Of a DNA stretch of 33,701 nucleotides, positions 31,753 to 33,701 are shown one piece after another (positions within the stretch are counted from its first letter, which is position 1; every line of letters starts with the position of its first letter). Under the pieces are notes generated by a model. That model saw only the letters and a program-made list of their open reading frames with translations, was not told the DNA's origin and did not search any database. A program made the position numbers and the translations under genes. The stretch comes from Chloroflexota bacterium (GTDB lineage: Bacteria > Chloroflexota > Anaerolineae > Anaerolineales > Anaerolineaceae). The stretch is from the NCBI GenBank assembly GCA_016838895.1, contig JAEKNU010000050.1:1-33701 (forward strand), written 5' to 3'.

Positions 31753-32178
31753 ATGAAAGGAAAACGTAAAATGATTGGATGGATGATTACATTAAGTATT
31801 GTTGGTGTGTTAGCTGTCAGCGGCGGGATTGGCTGGTCCAAACTAACCAAAGAACACGAAGAAGCACGCGCATTACCGTTGAACACGGTAGATTTCAATG
31901 AATTAACCGATGGCACTTATCAGGGATATTACGAAGGCGGCATGTATAAATGGCGCGAAAATGAATGTGAAGTAATCGTCTCTGATGGAAAAGTGAGCGA
32001 AATTAAAATGCTCAGTTCCAAGGACCCAGGTGCAGAAAACACCACCGCCAAAACGCTATATGAGCGCGTCGTCGCAGAACAATCCCTGCAAGTGGACGCC
32101 ATCAGCGGCGCCACGCTCACATCCAAAGCCTATTTGCAAGCCGTGGAAAACGCCTTGCTGCAAACCCAAAACAATTAA
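31753..32178 (+). CDS. membrane-anchored FMN-binding domain protein, likely ApbE substrate
   Basis: 141 aa. One N-terminal membrane helix (about 8-27, MIGWMITLSIVGVLAVSGGI), then an FMN-binding domain (PF04205 type, as in RnfG/NqrC) from about 50 to the end, with DGTYQGYYEGG and the flavinylation motif SGATLTS at 118-124. In this motif Thr121 or its neighbour would be linked to FMN by ApbE, encoded directly upstream. This suggests a small extracytoplasmic electron-transfer protein. ATG 31753 has GGAG 10 bases before it; ATG 31771 (AGGA, 9 bases) is a possible alternative. Confidence 0.9.
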   Translation: MKGKRKMIGWMITLSIVGVLAVSGGIGWSKLTKEHEEARALPLNTVDFNELTDGTYQGYYEGGMYKWRENECEVIVSDGKVSEIKMLSSKDPGAENTTAKTLYERVVAEQSLQVDAISGATLTSKAYLQAVENALLQTQNN

Positions 32179-32192
32179 CAGGAGTATTGATC

Positions 32193-33032
32193 ATGCGTAA
32201 AACCATACTGGTTTTAGGGGGAACCGGTTTATTAGGAAAACCCGTAGCCGTCAAATTAAATGAAGCCGGGTTTAATGTAAGAATATTGAGCCGCAATGCC
32301 GACAAGGCCAAAACACATTTCAATGATGATATTGAAATCATTGAAGGGAATCCCGCCAACGAAGCGGATCTCGTCAAAGCCATACAAGGTTGCAGCGGCG
32401 TACACATCAGCCTACCCAACAATATCGAACAGCAAGTAACGGAAGCAGTCGCCAAAGTAGCAAAAAGCCAAAAAATTAAGCACATCACCTATATCTCAGG
32501 TGCCAGCGTCGCACAAGAAAATCGTTTCTTCTCCATGGTCGATGGAAAATTCCTCGCCGAAAAAGCCCTCCAGGAAAGCGGTATCCCCTACACCATTTTT
32601 GCCCCCTCCTGGATCATCGACAGTCTGCCCCTCTTCGTACGTGATGGTCAGGCTTCCATCATCGGCAAATTTCCCGAACCTGTCCACATGCTTACAGCCG
32701 ATGATCTTGGCATAATGGTCTCTGAAGCCCACAGCCTGGAGAATGATCAAAGCCAACGTATCGTCGTGCTCGGACCCGAAGCCATTCACATGAAAGCTGC
32801 ATTACAACAATACTGTGCCGCCCATCACCCCGAAATCAAAAAAGTATCCGTTACACCTGTCTGGATGATCAAACTCATCGGTACACTCACAAAAAACGAC
32901 GAACTAAAATTCGTCGGCGAAATGATGGGCTATTTCGCCAAAGCCGGTAAAGACACCAAATATCACGATGGCTTCAAAGGGTTCAGCGCTCCGCAAACCA
33001 CCCTCACCAAATGGATTGAGACGCAAAAATAG
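32193..33032 (+). CDS. NmrA-like NAD(P)-binding Rossmann protein
   Basis: 279 aa. N-terminal dinucleotide-binding motif LGGTGLLGKP (residues 8-17), then RILSRN, where the Arg suggests NADP(H) preference, and a TYISGAS strand near 110. The rest follows the atypical short-chain dehydrogenase (NmrA/HSCARG, quinone oxidoreductase-like) pattern; no classic YxxxK catalytic pair was seen. ATG 32193 is chosen: GGAG lies eight bases upstream, whereas the in-frame TTG at 32187 is only two bases from it. It is the last gene of the TetR operon, 14 bp after the FMN-binding protein, and may be a redox sensor or reductase linked to it. Confidence 0.85.
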   Translation: MRKTILVLGGTGLLGKPVAVKLNEAGFNVRILSRNADKAKTHFNDDIEIIEGNPANEADLVKAIQGCSGVHISLPNNIEQQVTEAVAKVAKSQKIKHITYISGASVAQENRFFSMVDGKFLAEKALQESGIPYTIFAPSWIIDSLPLFVRDGQASIIGKFPEPVHMLTADDLGIMVSEAHSLENDQSQRIVVLGPEAIHMKAALQQYCAAHHPEIKKVSVTPVWMIKLIGTLTKNDELKFVGEMMGYFAKAGKDTKYHDGFKGFSAPQTTLTKWIETQK

Positions 33033-33068
33033 GTATTTCATATTTAACTAGAAATAGTAGACAAAAAA

Positions 33069-33110
33069 AAGGACTGGTTCGCACTCAAAAGTGCAGGAAA
33101 ACCAGTCCTT
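33069..33110. terminator. strong stem-loop terminator after the TetR operon
   Basis: AAGGACTGGTT (33069-33079) pairs perfectly with AACCAGTCCTT (33100-33110), and the loop holds a second hairpin GCACT / AGTGC (33081-33085, 33090-33094). Read on the minus strand, it is followed by a run of T, so it also terminates transcription entering from the right. It lies 36 bp after the NmrA-like stop. Confidence 0.85.
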
Positions 33111-33701
33111 ACTTGTATTAATCAATATCCCCAATCCATGCCATTAATGATACGTATGGCTCTTGACGTTCCCTATCAGCACCTCTCACGCTCCGCCTAA
33201 CGGCACCCTGCGTTTCTTTATTTTCGTGTGTTTCGCGTTTTTCGGGGTCTAACTATTCACACATTACTCCATTCCTGACCAGCGCCGTTCTATTTGACCA
33301 CCAAACCTCAGAATGTTTGGTGGCCGAAATTGGCAACTTATTTTGGATTATTTGCTCTACATTCTCATATGATAACTTGATTATAGGTTCTCCAGATTTC
33401 TTTAAAAATTTCGTTAACAGTAAATATTATCACCTTTTGGCATAATTGATCTCCTTTTTTCCAAATTATATAATTCAGAAGGTAAATGGTTATTTGACTC
33501 GCTTATAATTCCATTAATGTAAATAGTAAATGTTAAATTTTCTCTTGGGGTTGATAAAGATTAATATGATATTTTTCATCACCCAATACCAAGGGAATAT
33601 TCTGTCTATAGTTGGTCATGTATATATCGTATCATCTCAATAAAACGGGGTAGAGCTAAGATTTAGGAAAAGACCAACCCAAATTAATTTGAGAAGCGCG
33701 T
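33111..33701. other. intergenic region to the window edge
   Basis: No supported gene in about 590 bp. It contains a TTTTCGTGTGTTTCGCGT repeat (33221-33238, also near 13038) and a 9-bp perfect hairpin CCACCAAAC / GTTTGGTGG (33298-33306 and 33315-33323, 8-nt loop). The last 300 bp are AT-rich; any gene whose end or promoter lies there continues beyond the window. Confidence 0.45.

Overview
The window looks like chromosome from an anaerobic, moderately low-GC member of the Chloroflexota (Anaerolineae-like). The main hints are an ECF sigma factor translationally overlapped by a DUF5667 protein, lipoproteins with Asp-box (Ycf48-like) repeats, and intergenic DNA full of short palindromic and dispersed repeats. 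The taxonomic call is an inference; no rRNA, tRNA, CRISPR array or intact insertion sequence was seen. I recognise 28 protein genes with reasonable support, plus one very small candidate.

Layout. 0.4-5.1 kb (minus strand): sigma factor/DUF5667 pair, then two lipoproteins sharing an alpha/beta-hydrolase domain, one of them fused to seven Asp-box repeats. 5.7-6.2 kb: a lone small lipoprotein. 7.0-10.5 kb: ABC-2 exporter operon (one ATPase, two permeases). 10.5-13.4 kb: repeat-rich DNA with an orphan acyl-carrier-like protein and an adenosine deaminase family enzyme. 13.3-15.3 kb: a small conserved protein behind a consensus promoter with a built-in operator, then an MFS exporter. 15.6-22.5 kb: a complete sugar PTS operon (PRD regulator, EIIA, EIIB, EIIC, GH38 alpha-mannosidase, HPr), organised like a mannosylglycerate or alpha-mannoside uptake and hydrolysis system.

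23.0-29.3 kb (minus strand) is the most unusual part: a six-gene operon with three proteins that I read as TULIP-superfamily P47/OrfX-like (449, 715 and 469 aa), two tandem PixA/AidA inclusion-body family proteins, and a 112-aa protein of unknown function. P47/OrfX proteins are known from botulinum neurotoxin gene clusters and related insecticidal toxin loci. PixA/AidA proteins are known from nematode- and insect-associated bacteria. I see no neurotoxin or NTNH gene here, so this may be a stand-alone P47/OrfX plus PixA system. A consensus promoter lies about 275 bp upstream of the first gene.

30.1-33.0 kb (plus strand): an autoregulated-looking TetR operon with an ApbE flavin transferase, its likely substrate (a membrane-anchored FMN-binding protein with the covalent flavin motif) and an NmrA-like NAD(P)-binding protein, closed by a strong stem-loop terminator.

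Four copies of a roughly 150-bp repeat sit in two pairs (10.5-10.9 and 29.7-30.0 kb), all in one orientation. They bracket the segment that carries the deaminase, PTS and P47/PixA genes.
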